The notes beneath the pieces are model-generated. The model was not told the origin of the DNA. It made no database searches and was given only the letters and a program-made list of their open reading frames with translations. Below, in pieces: positions 1 through 9,207 of a DNA stretch of 32,340 bases (positions are counted from its first letter, which is position 1; each line of letters opens with the position of its first letter). The DNA lies in contig JAEULV010000074.1 of NCBI GenBank assembly GCA_016793065.1, positions 1 to 32,340 of the forward strand, written 5' to 3'. The DNA is from Hyphomicrobiaceae bacterium. GTDB lineage: Bacteria; Pseudomonadota; Alphaproteobacteria; Rhizobiales; Ancalomicrobiaceae. Position numbers and translations under genes: made by a program.

Positions 1-1455
1 CGACAATTGCTTGGCCGGATCGGCGAGCTTCAGATGGATCGGCTGGTCTTCCTCGTGGTTGGTGTTGGACAGGAACACCGAGGAGAGCCGGTCGAACGAG
101 ATCTTGCCGTCGGGCTTGGGATAGGCGATCGGATCGAAGGCCGATGCCGGCTTCAGCGCCGCGTAGTCGGGCTTGCCGTGCTTCCAGGTGCCGAGGATCG
201 GCAGTTTCAGGGTGTTGAGCCACATGTCGATGCCGCCGAGGGCGACGCCGCCGATGGTGCCGAGACGCGACCACATCGGCTTGACGTTGCGGACCTTGTA
301 GAGGTCGGCGCCGATCTCGCTCGAACGCCAGCCGTCCTCATAGGCGCTGACCTCGTCGCCGGAGCGGCCTTCGGCGATGGCGGCGGCGATCGCCTCGGCC
401 GCCTGGATGCCCGAGAGCATGGCGTTGTGCGAGCCCTTGATGCGCGGCACGTTGACGAAGCCGGCCGAGCAGCCGAGCAGGGCGCCACCGGGGAAGGTCA
501 GCTTGGGCACCGACTGCCAGCCGCCCTCGGTGATGGCGCGGGCGCCATAGGCGAGGCGCTTGCCGCCGACGAAGGTGTCGCGGATCGCCGGGTGCTGCTT
601 GAAGCGCTGGAATTCCTCGAACGGCGACAGGTAGGGGTTCTCGTAGTTCAGGTGAACGACGAAGCCGACGGCGACCTGGTTGTCCTCGAGGTGATAGAGG
701 AACGAGCCGCCGCCGGTCTTGAAGCCGAGCGGCCAACCGAACGAGTGCTGGACGAGGCCCGGCTTGTGCTTGGCCGGATTGATGGTCCACAGTTCCTTGA
801 TGCCGATGCCGAACTTGCCCGGCTCCTTGCCGGCGTCGAGGGCGTAGCGCTTGATCAGCTGCTTGGCGAGCGAACCGCGCACGCCCTCGCCGATCAGCAC
901 GTATTTGCCCATCAGCGCCATGCCGCGGGTGAAGCTGTCCTTGGGGGCGCCGTCGCGGCCGACACCCATGTCGCCGGTGGCGACGCCGACGACCTTGTCG
1001 CCGTCATAGAGCACTTCCGAAGCGGCAAAGCCCGGATAGATCTCGACGCCGAGGGCCTCGGCCTTGGCGGCGAGCCAGCGGCAGACATTGCCGAGCGAGA
1101 CGATGTAGTTGCCGTGGTTGCTCATCAACGGCGGCATGGCGAAATTCGGCAGCCGCACCGAGCCGGCCGGGCCGAGCACGAGGAACTGGTCGTCGGTGAC
1201 CGGCGTCTTGAACGGGTGATCGGGCTCGTCGCGCCAGTTGGGGAACAGCTTGTCGATGCCGACGGGGTCGACCACGGCGCCGGAGAGGATGTGGGCGCCG
1301 ACCTCGGAGCCCTTTTCCAGGACAACCACGGTCAGGTCGGGATTGACCTCCTTCAACCGGATCGCCGCCGAAAGGCCGGCCGGGCCGGCACCGACGATCA
1401 CGACGTCGAATTCCATGCTTTCTCGTTCGGGCAACTCGAAAGATTCTTCGGCCAT
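1..1455 (-). CDS. Electron transfer flavoprotein-ubiquinone oxidoreductase (partial, C-terminus off the left edge)
   Basis: This membrane-associated FAD and [4Fe-4S] enzyme passes electrons from reduced ETF to ubiquinone, linking acyl-CoA, dimethylglycine and sarcosine dehydrogenases to respiration. The reading frame is open from the ATG at 1455 to base 1, giving 485 residues. The N-terminal dinucleotide fold VIVGAGPAGLSAA lies near residues 19-31 and is followed by family-typical stretches such as HILSGAVVDP and GGGSFLYHLEDNQVAVGF. Family members are about 550 residues, so the missing part should carry the C-terminal iron-sulfur ferredoxin-like domain with its cysteines. An AGGAG ribosome site lies eight bases before the ATG. 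It is divergent from the uracil-DNA glycosylase. It would be the natural electron acceptor system for the dimethylglycine-dehydrogenase-like protein at 19815-22229, but that link is inference. Confidence 0.95.
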   Translation of the reverse strand, partial: MAEESFELPERESMEFDVVIVGAGPAGLSAAIRLKEVNPDLTVVVLEKGSEVGAHILSGAVVDPVGIDKLFPNWRDEPDHPFKTPVTDDQFLVLGPAGSVRLPNFAMPPLMSNHGNYIVSLGNVCRWLAAKAEALGVEIYPGFAASEVLYDGDKVVGVATGDMGVGRDGAPKDSFTRGMALMGKYVLIGEGVRGSLAKQLIKRYALDAGKEPGKFGIGIKELWTINPAKHKPGLVQHSFGWPLGFKTGGGSFLYHLEDNQVAVGFVVHLNYENPYLSPFEEFQRFKQHPAIRDTFVGGKRLAYGARAITEGGWQSVPKLTFPGGALLGCSAGFVNVPRIKGSHNAMLSGIQAAEAIAAAIAEGRSGDEVSAYEDGWRSSEIGADLYKVRNVKPMWSRLGTIGGVALGGIDMWLNTLKLPILGTWKHGKPDYAALKPASAFDPIAYPKPDGKISFDRLSSVFLSNTNHEEDQPIHLKLADPAKQLS

Positions 1456-1558
1456 ATCGAAAACTCCTGGGATCTCGGACCGTCGTCCTGTCGCGTTTCT
1501 GTGTTTGCCCTGATAGGTTCATCGTTTAGGTGAGTTTTGGAATTCCGCCAAGGTCACG

Positions 1559-2497
1559 ATGGCCATTAACAGCGATGCTTCACACGATTTGGCGATTTCT
1601 CCGGCCGAGATGACCGCGCTTCTGGCGTGGTATCAGGCGTTCGGGGTCGATTGCGCCGTGTCGGACACGCCGTTCGACCGGTTTGCCGAGGCGGAAGCCG
1701 AGCGTTCGCGCCCCTCCGGACCGGCGCGGGCGGCGGGCATGCCTGTCGCGCCGCGTCCGAATGCCGCGCCCGCCGTCGTCACGACCAAGGCCTCGCCGGA
1801 ACTGACCGTCCCGCTGCCGCCGGAGAGTTCGCGCGGCAATGCCCGCGCCGAGGCGCCGCAGCCGATGGCGCGGCCGCGACCGGCGCCGGTCACCGGCGAT
1901 CAGGCAATCGGCGCGGCGCGGGCGCTGGCGGCCGGGGCGACGACGCTCGAGGCGCTGGAGGCGGCGCTCGCCGGCTTCGAGGGTTGCGCGCTGAAGGCCA
2001 CCGCGCGGCGGCTGGTGTTCGCCGACGGCACGCCGGGCGCGCGGGTGATGCTGGTCGGCGAGGCGCCGGGGCGGGACGAGGACGAGGTCGGCCGGCCGTT
2101 CGTCGGCCGCTCGGGGCAGTTGCTCGACCGGATGCTCGGGGCGATCGGGCTCGATCGCGGGTCGGTCTATATCGGCAATGTCATCCCGTGGCGGCCGCCG
2201 GGCAACCGCACGCCGACGCCGCAGGAAATCGAGGTGTGCCGGCCGTTCATCGAACGCCAGATCGAGCTGGCGGCGCCGGAAATCCTGGTGTTCCTCGGCG
2301 CGGCGGCGGCGACGACGCTGGCCGGCACCACGGAAGGCATCCTGAAACTGCGGGGGAAATGGCTGGAGGCGCGGATCGGCGGCCTCGGCGTCACCGCGCT
2401 CGCCACCCTGCATCCGGCCTATCTTTTGCGCCAGCCGCTGCAGAAGCGGCTGGCCTGGCGGGATTTCCTTGCCCTGAGGGCCCGGCTCGACGGCTGA
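1559..2497 (+). CDS. Uracil-DNA glycosylase, family 4 type (two iron-sulfur cysteines replaced)
   Basis: This base-excision repair enzyme removes uracil from DNA. The 312-residue protein has an N-terminal helix, a Pro/Ala-rich linker at about 50-118 and the catalytic domain from about 125. Visible motifs are GEAPGRDED (167-175), FVGRSGQLLDRML (181-193) and LHPAYLLR (284-291, with the conserved His285). Classical family-4 enzymes hold a [4Fe-4S] cluster with a CxxC pair, a Cys before RPP and a later Cys. Aligned by eye, Cys143 and Cys227 remain, while the other two positions read Phe140 and Trp211 (IPWRPPGNR). No KRRIH insertion typical of UdgX is present. An AAGGT ribosome site precedes the ATG. 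The gene is divergent from ETF-QO and convergent with hisG. Family assignment is firm; cluster content and substrate range are not. Confidence 0.93.
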   Translation: MAINSDASHDLAISPAEMTALLAWYQAFGVDCAVSDTPFDRFAEAEAERSRPSGPARAAGMPVAPRPNAAPAVVTTKASPELTVPLPPESSRGNARAEAPQPMARPRPAPVTGDQAIGAARALAAGATTLEALEAALAGFEGCALKATARRLVFADGTPGARVMLVGEAPGRDEDEVGRPFVGRSGQLLDRMLGAIGLDRGSVYIGNVIPWRPPGNRTPTPQEIEVCRPFIERQIELAAPEILVFLGAAAATTLAGTTEGILKLRGKWLEARIGGLGVTALATLHPAYLLRQPLQKRLAWRDFLALRARLDG

Positions 2498-2533
2498 CGC
2501 CGGCGGCGGGGCCGATGCGGCCGCGAAACGGGT

Positions 2534-3508
2534 CTAGCGTCCAAGCCGGCTTTCGAGCCGCGCGGCAAGGGCGTTCTCGGCCTCGAAGACATAGTCGAGC
2601 GTGCCGACGGTGACGGTCTCGGCGCCGAAGCCGCGCAGCAGCGCGGCGCAATCGGCGACCTTGCGGCCAGCGACGTGCAAGGTCAGCGGCCAGCCGGCCG
2701 GCAGTCCGTGCGGGGTGGTGGCGCCGATCTGTTCGCGGGCGGCGGCGGCGGCGGCCTCCGGATCGGCGACGAGGGCGCGGACTTCGCGGATCTCGCGGGC
2801 CTTGGCCTCGGCGGCGATGCGGTCGAGCATGGCGCGGGCGCGGGCGAGCGGCCCGGCCGACCAGTCGGCGCCGAGCGAGGCGACGAGATGGGCCTGGCTC
2901 TTCAGGATGACGCCGTCGTCGAGCACCTTGAGATTGTTGGCGGCGAGCGTCGAGCCGGACGAGGTGATGTCGACGATCAGCTCGGCCGAGCCGGCCGCCG
3001 GGGCACCCTCGGTGGCGCCGAGGCTCTCGACGATGCGGTAATCGGCGATGCCGTGGCGGGCGAAGAACATCCGCGTCAGATTGATGTACTTGGTGGCGAC
3101 GCGGATCCAGCGACGGTGGCGGGCGCGGAAATCGGCGGCGACATCGGCGAGATCGGCCATGGTCTTGACGTCGATCCAGCCCTTGGGGACCGCCACGACC
3201 ACGTCGGCATGGCCGAAGCCGAGCGGCAGCAGCAGTTCGACGCGGGTCTCCGGTTGGTCGACCGTCTCGTGGATCAGATCGGCGCCGGTGACGCCGAAAT
3301 GCACCGAGCCGTCGATGACATTGCGGGCGATCTCGGACGCCGACAGGAAGGCGACGTCGACGCCGGCAATGCCGCCGAGCTGGCCGCGATAGTCGCGCTC
3401 GCCGCCCGGGCGCTCGACCGGCAGGCCGGCGCGCTTGAAGAAGGCGTTGCAGTTTTCCTGCAGGCGCCCCTTGGACGGGACGGCGATGGTCAGGGAATTG
3501 TCGCTCAT
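2534..3508 (-). CDS. hisG: ATP phosphoribosyltransferase, catalytic subunit HisG
   Basis: This enzyme catalyses the first step of histidine biosynthesis, condensing ATP with PRPP to phosphoribosyl-ATP. The 324-residue product begins with the typical [11 protein letters not shown] segment near residues 8-18. It shows the type-II periplasmic-binding-like catalytic core, including VTGADLIHE and [15 protein letters not shown] (PRPP-binding region). It lacks the long regulatory domain of the E. coli-type enzyme but carries a C-terminal extension of roughly 90 residues, as in other alphaproteobacterial HisG. The start codon overlaps the end of hisZ by four bases, so the two are translationally coupled, and the short HisG needs HisZ as partner. 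It ends 36 bases from the convergent uracil-DNA glycosylase. Confidence 0.95.
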   Translation of the reverse strand: MSDNSLTIAVPSKGRLQENCNAFFKRAGLPVERPGGERDYRGQLGGIAGVDVAFLSASEIARNVIDGSVHFGVTGADLIHETVDQPETRVELLLPLGFGHADVVVAVPKGWIDVKTMADLADVAADFRARHRRWIRVATKYINLTRMFFARHGIADYRIVESLGATEGAPAAGSAELIVDITSSGSTLAANNLKVLDDGVILKSQAHLVASLGADWSAGPLARARAMLDRIAAEAKAREIREVRALVADPEAAAAAAREQIGATTPHGLPAGWPLTLHVAGRKVADCAALLRGFGAETVTVGTLDYVFEAENALAARLESRLGR

Positions 3509-4632
3509 CGCGGGCCCTCCAGCCGGTCGATCCAGATCGAACAGCCGACCGCCGGGGTCGGCGCCTTGGCGCCGAGGAGCGTCATCAGCCGATCATAGCG
3601 GCCGCCGCCGACGGCCGGCTTGGCATCGGGACGCGCCGGCGAGCCGATTTCGAAGACGAAGCCGGTGTAATAGTCGAGATTGCGGCCGAAGCCGGCGGAA
3701 AACGGGATCGCCGCGAGATCGATGCCGCGGGCGGCGATGGCCTTGCGGCGCGCCTCGAAGCCGGCAAGGGCGGTGACGAAGGCTTCCGGCACCCGGCCGA
3801 GCAGCTCGTGCACGCCGACCGCGAAGGCGGAAAGCCGCTCGGTGGCGGTGACGAGCGGGGCGTTGAGGGCGAGCAGTTCGGAAAGGGCGCGGGCCTTGCC
3901 GGCCTCCAGCACGCCGGAGCCGGCGGTGGAGGCCTGATCGAGGAAGCGCTCGGCGATCTCGCGCGGGGTGCGGCCGGCGACCGAGTCGATGCCGGCGATG
4001 GCGATCAGATCCTCGACCAGCGCCTGGGCGCCGGCGCGGTCCTGGCCGGACAGCACGCCGAGCACGCCGGCATGGGCGAGCATGCCGCCGGCGCCGTCGC
4101 CGGTCGCCAGCCGGGTGATCATCGCCGCCATGCGGGCGTCGTCGCCGAAACACGAGCGCAGCCGCTGGCGCCATGCCGCCGGCAGGTCGAGATCCTGCAT
4201 CAGCGCCGAGAACAGCGCCTCGTCGCCGATGCGGATCGCCACCGGGCCGAAATCGACGGCTTCGAGCGCCCGCAGCGCCAGCGCCAGCACGTCGGCATCG
4301 GCGGTGGCGGGGTCGTCGTCGCCGATGCGCTCGATGCCGGCCTGGAGGAATTCGCCTAGCTCATCGGCGCGCTGGCGAAACACCGGGCCGCCATAGGCAT
4401 AGAGCGCCGGCCGGGTCGAGGTGCCGGCGGCGATATGGGCGCGGCAGACCGGGATGGTGTAGTCCGGCCGCAGGCACAGCGCGGTGCCGTCGAGCGCCTC
4501 GGTCAGGAACAGGCGACGGCGGATATCCTCGCCCGAGGCGTCGAGAAACGCATCGGCGGGCTGCAGGATCGGCGGCTCGACGCGGGTGGCGCCGGCGGCC
4601 GTGAACAGCGAAACCAGTGTGGAGAGGGTCAT
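3505..4632 (-). CDS. hisZ: ATP phosphoribosyltransferase regulatory subunit HisZ
   Basis: HisZ is a catalytically inactive paralogue of histidyl-tRNA synthetase that binds HisG and gives histidine feedback control. The 375-residue product has the class-II synthetase core: [14 protein letters not shown] near the N-terminus, a degenerate motif 2 around [12 protein letters not shown] and GGPVFRQR, and near the C-terminus [13 protein letters not shown] followed by GGGRYDRLM. The ATG at 4632 has a GGAGG site six bases upstream, which supports this start. It overlaps hisG by four bases. The real synthetase hisS lies upstream on the same strand but is separated by 511 bases of repeats, so hisZ-hisG may not simply be read through from hisS. 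Confidence 0.94.
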   Translation of the reverse strand: MTLSTLVSLFTAAGATRVEPPILQPADAFLDASGEDIRRRLFLTEALDGTALCLRPDYTIPVCRAHIAAGTSTRPALYAYGGPVFRQRADELGEFLQAGIERIGDDDPATADADVLALALRALEAVDFGPVAIRIGDEALFSALMQDLDLPAAWRQRLRSCFGDDARMAAMITRLATGDGAGGMLAHAGVLGVLSGQDRAGAQALVEDLIAIAGIDSVAGRTPREIAERFLDQASTAGSGVLEAGKARALSELLALNAPLVTATERLSAFAVGVHELLGRVPEAFVTALAGFEARRKAIAARGIDLAAIPFSAGFGRNLDYYTGFVFEIGSPARPDAKPAVGGGRYDRLMTLLGAKAPTPAVGCSIWIDRLEGPR

Positions 4633-4680
4633 TCATGACCTCCGACGCAAAAGGAAATTTCGGCCCGCGACCGCAGCCCC

Positions 4681-4814
4681 CGCCGCGCACCCCCCTCCCC
4701 AGCCCTCCCCTGCAAGGGGGGAGGGAGCAGGGTGAGAAGCGAAAAGCCACCGCCGCGCCCCCCCTCCCCCACCCTCCCCCACGAGGGGGGAGGGAGCAGG
4801 GACAGGGCGAGGGG
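4681..4814 (+). repeat. GC-rich palindromic repeat doublet 1
   Basis: Two head-to-tail copies of a repeat lie here. Each begins CGCCGCGC, runs through a C-rich tract with CCCTCCCC, passes a short CAAGG or CGAGG apex and returns as GGGGGGAGGGAGCAGGG. Each copy can form a strong hairpin. The first copy (4681-4750) is followed by the linker GTGAGAAGCGAAAAGCCAC and then the second copy (from 4751). The same order and linker recur at 4993-5126, so the doublet itself has been duplicated. It lies between hisS and hisZ, both on the minus strand. The family looks like dispersed REP-type intergenic elements, though only a genome search could show that. Confidence 0.8.
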
Positions 4815-4873
4815 TGGAACGATGCCGACCGCCGCCGCGAGCGCGAACGTCGACCCGTGAGAAGACAGGCAAC

Positions 4874-4924
4874 GTGCGTTCCCTCCCCCCTTGTGGGGGT
4901 GGGACAGGGAGGGGGGTAGCCCCG
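4874..4924 (-). repeat. GC-rich palindromic repeat, single inverted copy
   Basis: This is a fifth, more diverged copy of the same repeat, lying in the opposite orientation between the two doublets. Its reverse complement reads through a C-rich tract, CCCACCCCCACAAGG and GGGGAGGGAA. The DNA on either side (4815-4873 and 4925-4992) shows no recognisable gene and looks like spacer. The inverted placement means it could pair with either doublet in the transcript. Confidence 0.7.
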
Positions 4925-4992
4925 AGTTCCCGCGCCAGCCGAATGTCGACAGGCGGCGAGACGAAATGCTTGACGCGGTCACGAAAAGCCGC

Positions 4993-5126
4993 CGCCGCGC
5001 ACCCCCCTCCCCGACCCTCCCCCGCAAGGGGGGAGGGAGCAGGGTGAGAAGCGAAAAGCCACCGCCGCGCACCCCCTTCTCCCACCCTCCCCCACAAGGG
5101 GGAGGGAGCAGGGACTGGGTGAAGGG
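4993..5126 (+). repeat. GC-rich palindromic repeat doublet 2
   Basis: This is a second copy of the doublet seen at 4681-4814. The first 70 bases (4993-5062) differ from 4681-4750 at only three positions by eye, including the identical linker GTGAGAAGCGAAAAGCCAC. A second unit follows (5063-5126). It lies just past the hisS stop codon, so the hairpins could act as a transcription attenuator or an RNA-stability element between hisS and hisZ. No run of T residues follows, so a classic terminator is not evident. Confidence 0.8.
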
Positions 5127-5143
5127 CGGGGTGGCGGGCATGG

Positions 5144-6628
5144 TCAGGCGCCGGGATAGCGGGCGAGGATGTCGCGGACGGCGGCGACGAGGTCGGCCTC
5201 GGGCACGGTGATCTGGGCCGGGCGGCTCTCGCGCCATTCCTCGTTGGAGCTGATGCCCTTGGCCAGGCGCGCGCCCTCGATCAGGTCCTTGATCTGGACC
5301 TCGCCGGCGTCGCGCTCGTTGGAGCCCTGGATGATGACACAGGGGCTATTGCGCTTGTCGGCATATTTCACCTGGGCCTTCATGCCGGAGCCGCCGAGAT
5401 ACATCTCGGCGCGGATGCCGGCGGCGCGCAGCCGCGCGACCATGGCCTGGTAGCGGGCGGCCTCGGCCTTGTCCATCACCAGCACCACGACCGGGCCGTA
5501 ACCGGCGCCTGCCTCGACCTTGCCGAGGGCCTTCAACGCGGCGGCAAGGCGGGAGACGCCGACGGAGAAGCCGGTGGCCGGCACCGGCTCGCCCCGGAAG
5601 CGCGACACGAGGCCGTCATAGCGGCCGCCGCCGCCGACGGAGCCGAAGCGCACCTTCTGGCCGTCGTCGTTGACCGCCTCGAACAGCAGTTCGGCCTCGT
5701 AGACCGGGCCGGTGTAATATTCGAGGCCACGGACGACGGAGGGGTCGATCCTGACGCGGCCGTCGTCATAGCCGGCGGCGCGGACGAGGGCGGCGATCTC
5801 GGCGAGTTCGTCGACGCCCGCCGTTCCGGTGGCGCTGGCGGCGACGAGCGGGCGGAGATTGGCGATGGTGAGATCGGCGTCGACGCTGCCGGCCCCGACG
5901 AAGCCGATGACGACGGCGATCTGCGCCTCGTCGAGCCCGGCACCCTTGGTGAAGTCGCCGCTTTCGTCCATGCGGCCGGCGCCGAGCAGCAAGCGGACGC
6001 CCTCGGGGCCGAACTTGTCGAGCTTGTCGATGGCGCGCAGCACGGTCAGGCGCCGGCCGGCATTGTCGTCGCCGCCGATGCCGATCGCCTCCATGATGCC
6101 GTCGAGCACCTTGCGGTTATTGACGCGGATGACGTACTGGCCGCGCGGGATGCCGAGCGCCTCCATGCAGTCGGCGGCCATCATGCAGATCTCGGCATCG
6201 GCGGCGACGGTCGGCGCGCCGACGGTGTCGGCATCGAACTGCATGAACTGGCGGAAGCGGCCGGGGCCGGGCTTTTCATTGCGGAAGACGTAGCCGACGC
6301 GGTAGCTGCGATAGGGCTTGGGCAGCTTGTCGAAATTCTCGGCGACATAGCGGGCGAGCGGCGCGGTCAGGTCGTAGCGCAGGCTCATCCATTGTTCGTC
6401 GTCGTCCTGCAGCGAGAACACGCCTTCGTTCGGGCGGTCCTGATCCGGCAGGAACTTGCCGAGCGCGTCGGTGTATTCGATCAGCGGCGTCTCGACCGGC
6501 TCGAAGCCGTAGAGTTCGTAGACCTGCTTGATCTTGCCGATCATCTCGTCGGCGAGCTTGATGTCGGCGGGATGCCGGTCGACGAACCCGCGCGGCAGAC
6601 GCGCCTTCGGCTTTTCGTCCCTGGTCAT
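5144..6628 (-). CDS. hisS: Histidyl-tRNA synthetase
   Basis: This class-II aminoacyl-tRNA synthetase charges tRNA-His in the cytoplasm. The product is 494 residues from the ATG at 6628. Motif 1 is near the N-terminus, motif 2 contains [16 protein letters not shown], the histidine-binding signature reads [15 protein letters not shown], and [13 protein letters not shown] plus a C-terminal anticodon-binding domain follow. A second in-frame ATG lies at 6634. I prefer 6628 because AGAGGG sits six bases upstream of it, whereas it abuts 6634. The frame stays open much further upstream to 7105, but that part is antisense to the LysR gene and not part of this protein. The motif-2 loop has KPG where E. 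coli has RPQ, as expected for the alphaproteobacterial type. Confidence 0.96.
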   Translation of the reverse strand: MTRDEKPKARLPRGFVDRHPADIKLADEMIGKIKQVYELYGFEPVETPLIEYTDALGKFLPDQDRPNEGVFSLQDDDEQWMSLRYDLTAPLARYVAENFDKLPKPYRSYRVGYVFRNEKPGPGRFRQFMQFDADTVGAPTVAADAEICMMAADCMEALGIPRGQYVIRVNNRKVLDGIMEAIGIGGDDNAGRRLTVLRAIDKLDKFGPEGVRLLLGAGRMDESGDFTKGAGLDEAQIAVVIGFVGAGSVDADLTIANLRPLVAASATGTAGVDELAEIAALVRAAGYDDGRVRIDPSVVRGLEYYTGPVYEAELLFEAVNDDGQKVRFGSVGGGGRYDGLVSRFRGEPVPATGFSVGVSRLAAALKALGKVEAGAGYGPVVVLVMDKAEAARYQAMVARLRAAGIRAEMYLGGSGMKAQVKYADKRNSPCVIIQGSNERDAGEVQIKDLIEGARLAKGISSNEEWRESRPAQITVPEADLVAAVRDILARYPGA

Positions 6629-6756
6629 GGTCATCCCTCTCGACAAAACAGGATCAACAGCCGGAACGCGGACGCATCCGACCCTTGAAGACACGCGAAA
6701 TGCGGGCGCCCGGTTCCTAGACGATGCAAGGGGGAGAGGCAAGGGCGAGCGGCGGC

Positions 6757-7677
6757 TCAGGCCTCGGCACCCCGGCCCGGCTCGCGATCGGCGGCGTCGG
6801 CGATGGGCGGCGTCATCGCCAGCAGGTGGCGGGCCATAGGGGCGATCGGCTCGCGGTCGGCGGCGACGAGGCCGATGGTACGGCGGGCGTCGGGGTCGAC
6901 CAGCGGCACGGCGCGGATGCCGGGCGGCATGCCGAAATAGTCGAGCAACTGGCGCGGCACGATCGACGACAGGCCCTGCACGCCGGCATGGGTACAGAGG
7001 TTGAAGATCGAATTGGTCTCCATCGCCGGCGTCGGCTGGACGCCGACCGATCGGAAGATGCCGTCGACGATGCGGCGGTTCTGCATGTCGGCGGTCAGCA
7101 GGCACAGGCGCAGCTGCGCCGCCTCGGCCCAGGGGAGGCTGTCGCGGGCGGCGATGTCGGTGTCGGCGCCGGTCAGCAGCACATAGGCTTCGCGGTAGAT
7201 CGGGCGGGAGACAACGCCGTCGAGGGGTTCGTTGTCGAGATAGGTGACGCCGACATCGATCTCGAAGGCGCGAATGGCGTGCATGATCTCGTCGGAGGTC
7301 ATCGACATCACGGTGAGGCGCGCGGCCGGGAAGCGGGCGGAGAACGGCGCGGTGATGCGGGTGATCATCGGCAGGGCGGTGGGGATGGCGCCGAGCCGCA
7401 GGCGGCCGCCGACGCCGCCCTTCATGTCGGCGATCGCCTGTTTCAGCGTCTCGGTCTCGGCGACGATGCGGCGGGCGTGGTCGAGCACCACCTCGCCCTC
7501 GGGGGTCAGGCCGGTGAAGCGGTGGCCACGCTCGACCAGCATGACGCCGAGTTCATCCTCGAGTTGGCGGATCGCCGACGACAGCGTCGGTTGCGAGACG
7601 TGGCAGGCCTCGGCGGCGCGGCCGAAATGGCGGGCCTCGGCGAGGGCGGCGAAATAGACGAACTGCTTGATGATCAT
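6757..7677 (-). CDS. LysR-family transcriptional regulator (possibly FdsR-like)
   Basis: The 306-residue protein has the LysR layout: an N-terminal winged helix-turn-helix at about residues 1-60 ([24 protein letters not shown]), a linker helix, and a LysR substrate-binding domain from about 90. LysR proteins bind DNA as tetramers and respond to a small-molecule coinducer. The N-terminal segment, including [15 protein letters not shown], resembles regulators I associate with NAD-dependent formate dehydrogenase (fds) operons. No fds operon is adjacent, although an isolated fdsD lies at 29722-29967, so the specific assignment is a weak inference. It is followed 38 bases from its start by the convergently oriented end of no gene; its upstream neighbour on the same strand is the Memo-AMMECR1 fusion. 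Confidence 0.9.
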   Translation of the reverse strand: MIIKQFVYFAALAEARHFGRAAEACHVSQPTLSSAIRQLEDELGVMLVERGHRFTGLTPEGEVVLDHARRIVAETETLKQAIADMKGGVGGRLRLGAIPTALPMITRITAPFSARFPAARLTVMSMTSDEIMHAIRAFEIDVGVTYLDNEPLDGVVSRPIYREAYVLLTGADTDIAARDSLPWAEAAQLRLCLLTADMQNRRIVDGIFRSVGVQPTPAMETNSIFNLCTHAGVQGLSSIVPRQLLDYFGMPPGIRAVPLVDPDARRTIGLVAADREPIAPMARHLLAMTPPIADAADREPGRGAEA

Positions 7678-7714
7678 CGCCCGTCCCCACCCCTCGCGCG
7701 GTCATCCCCGCCGG

Positions 7715-9142
7715 TCAGCGAAACCGCACCGGCACCGGCCGGTCAAGCCGCTTCAGCGAGCCGTCGAAGCTATCGGTCACGTAGCGACGGACCTGGACCG
7801 TCGGCGACCAGTGGTCGGCGGGCAGGCCGGCCTTGCCCTTCAGGCCGCGCCAGAAGGCGCGCACATCCGGCAGGCCCTTCCAGACGCTGGGGAGGAACAG
7901 GCCGCCCTTGCCGATGTCGGCGAGCATCAGGCCGTCGACATCCGGGCGGATCTGGCGGATCAGGTCCTCCTCGGAGGTGAAGCTCATCGGGCGCGGGTGC
8001 GACAGGATCGACACCGACAGGTCGAGGCCGTCGATCTCGTCGACGGTCAGGGGCTTGAAGCGCGGGTCGTTGAAGCCGGCCTTGACGGCGTTGACGATGA
8101 CGTCGCCGGCGAGCGGGCGCTGCGGCGCGAGGCTGCCGATGCAGCCGCGCAGGCGTCCGGCCTGGGTGAGGGTGACGAAGGCGGCGCGGCGGGCGGTGAG
8201 CGGCATCGGCAGCTTGCCGTTGATCACCGCCTCGGGGACGCGGCCACCATTGCGAGCGGCAAAGCGCAGCGCGGCGGCGGCGAGGTCGAGCAGGATGTCG
8301 CGATGCTCCTCGGGCAGCTCGGCGCTGGCGGCATATTCGCCGGTGAAGGCGCCGTAGCCGACGACGCGTTCGGGGTTGCCCTGGGTATCGCCGGAGGTGC
8401 GCAGATCGAGGCCGGTAAAGCGCAGGTCGAGCTTGCGGGCGATGATGAGCGCGCCGTCGAGCACCCGGTGGCCGCAGGCGCGGGCGCCGCCGAGCGGCTC
8501 GGGATTGAGCGCCTCGATGCGGGCGCGGGCGTCGTTGTCGCTCGCCTTCGCCTTGGCCTGATCGAGAAAGTGCGACAGGTCGGAGGAAATCGAGATCACC
8601 GTCTCCGGACCGCCCCAGACCGCCTCGAGCGCCGCCGCCACCATCTCGGGGCGGGCATCGCCGACCAGCATCGGCACGATGTCGAAGCCGCCGAGGCGGA
8701 TCTGCAGGAACGGCAGATGGGTCTCGAGCGAATGCTCGCCGAGATGCGGCTCGTTGGCGAGGCTGACGCCATCGACCTTCAAGGCGCGGGCGATGGCATC
8801 GCGCGCCAGCGGCACCCGGCCGAGCGGCGTCTGCCAGACGTCGACATCGGGAATGGCGATGCCCTTGAAGGCAAACTTGTGGGCCGGGCCGATGACGACG
8901 ACGCGGGTGACGAGGCGGGGATCGAGGGCGGAAAACGCCGTCGCGGCGATGGCGCCGGAAAAGACGTAGCCAGCATGGGGGGCGACGACGATCTTCGGGT
9001 TGACGATCGGATTTTCGGCGCGCTTGGCCCATGATGCGCCGATCAGATCGCGCAGGGCGGCGGTCTCGGCCGGATAGAACCGGCCGGCAACCTGGGGAAC
9101 CAGCACCCGAACCGGGGTTTCGGCGGCGCGCGAGGCGGACAT
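7715..9142 (-). CDS. AmmeMemoRadiSam system protein: Memo domain fused to AMMECR1 domain
   Basis: This is a 475-residue fusion of the B (Memo) and A (AMMECR1) proteins of the AmmeMemoRadiSam cassette. The Memo domain, related to class-III extradiol dioxygenases, fills about residues 12-272. Numbered from the ATG at 9142, candidate metal ligands by comparison with human MEMO1 are His56 (APHAGYVFSG), His88 (GPAHK), Asp188 and His191 (SSDLSHF), and Cys223 (RACGHRV). The AMMECR1 domain follows from about 283 with its hallmark LRGCIGS (331-337). The frame extends to a TTG at 9151; no ribosome site clearly decides, and I chose the first ATG. The radical-SAM partner starts divergently 65 bases away. 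The cassette's biochemical role is not established; protein modification or metal handling has been proposed. Confidence 0.93.
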   Translation of the reverse strand: MSASRAAETPVRVLVPQVAGRFYPAETAALRDLIGASWAKRAENPIVNPKIVVAPHAGYVFSGAIAATAFSALDPRLVTRVVVIGPAHKFAFKGIAIPDVDVWQTPLGRVPLARDAIARALKVDGVSLANEPHLGEHSLETHLPFLQIRLGGFDIVPMLVGDARPEMVAAALEAVWGGPETVISISSDLSHFLDQAKAKASDNDARARIEALNPEPLGGARACGHRVLDGALIIARKLDLRFTGLDLRTSGDTQGNPERVVGYGAFTGEYAASAELPEEHRDILLDLAAAALRFAARNGGRVPEAVINGKLPMPLTARRAAFVTLTQAGRLRGCIGSLAPQRPLAGDVIVNAVKAGFNDPRFKPLTVDEIDGLDLSVSILSHPRPMSFTSEEDLIRQIRPDVDGLMLADIGKGGLFLPSVWKGLPDVRAFWRGLKGKAGLPADHWSPTVQVRRYVTDSFDGSLKRLDRPVPVRFR

Positions 9143-9207
9143 CACGTGCAAATCCAGTTTTCGTTAACCATATGAGGCGAAGGATGCCCCGGCGAGGTTG
9201 AATAAAC

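Noticed and set aside
7..1533. 508-residue plus-strand ORF over the left edge
   Set aside because: It is antisense to ETF-QO, whose frame gives clear family motifs; the plus-strand product is low-complexity and has no recognisable domain.
6635..7105. Upstream extension of hisS giving a 653-residue protein
   Set aside because: The extra part overlaps the LysR gene in another frame and is Arg-rich without homology; the ATG at 6628 has the ribosome site.
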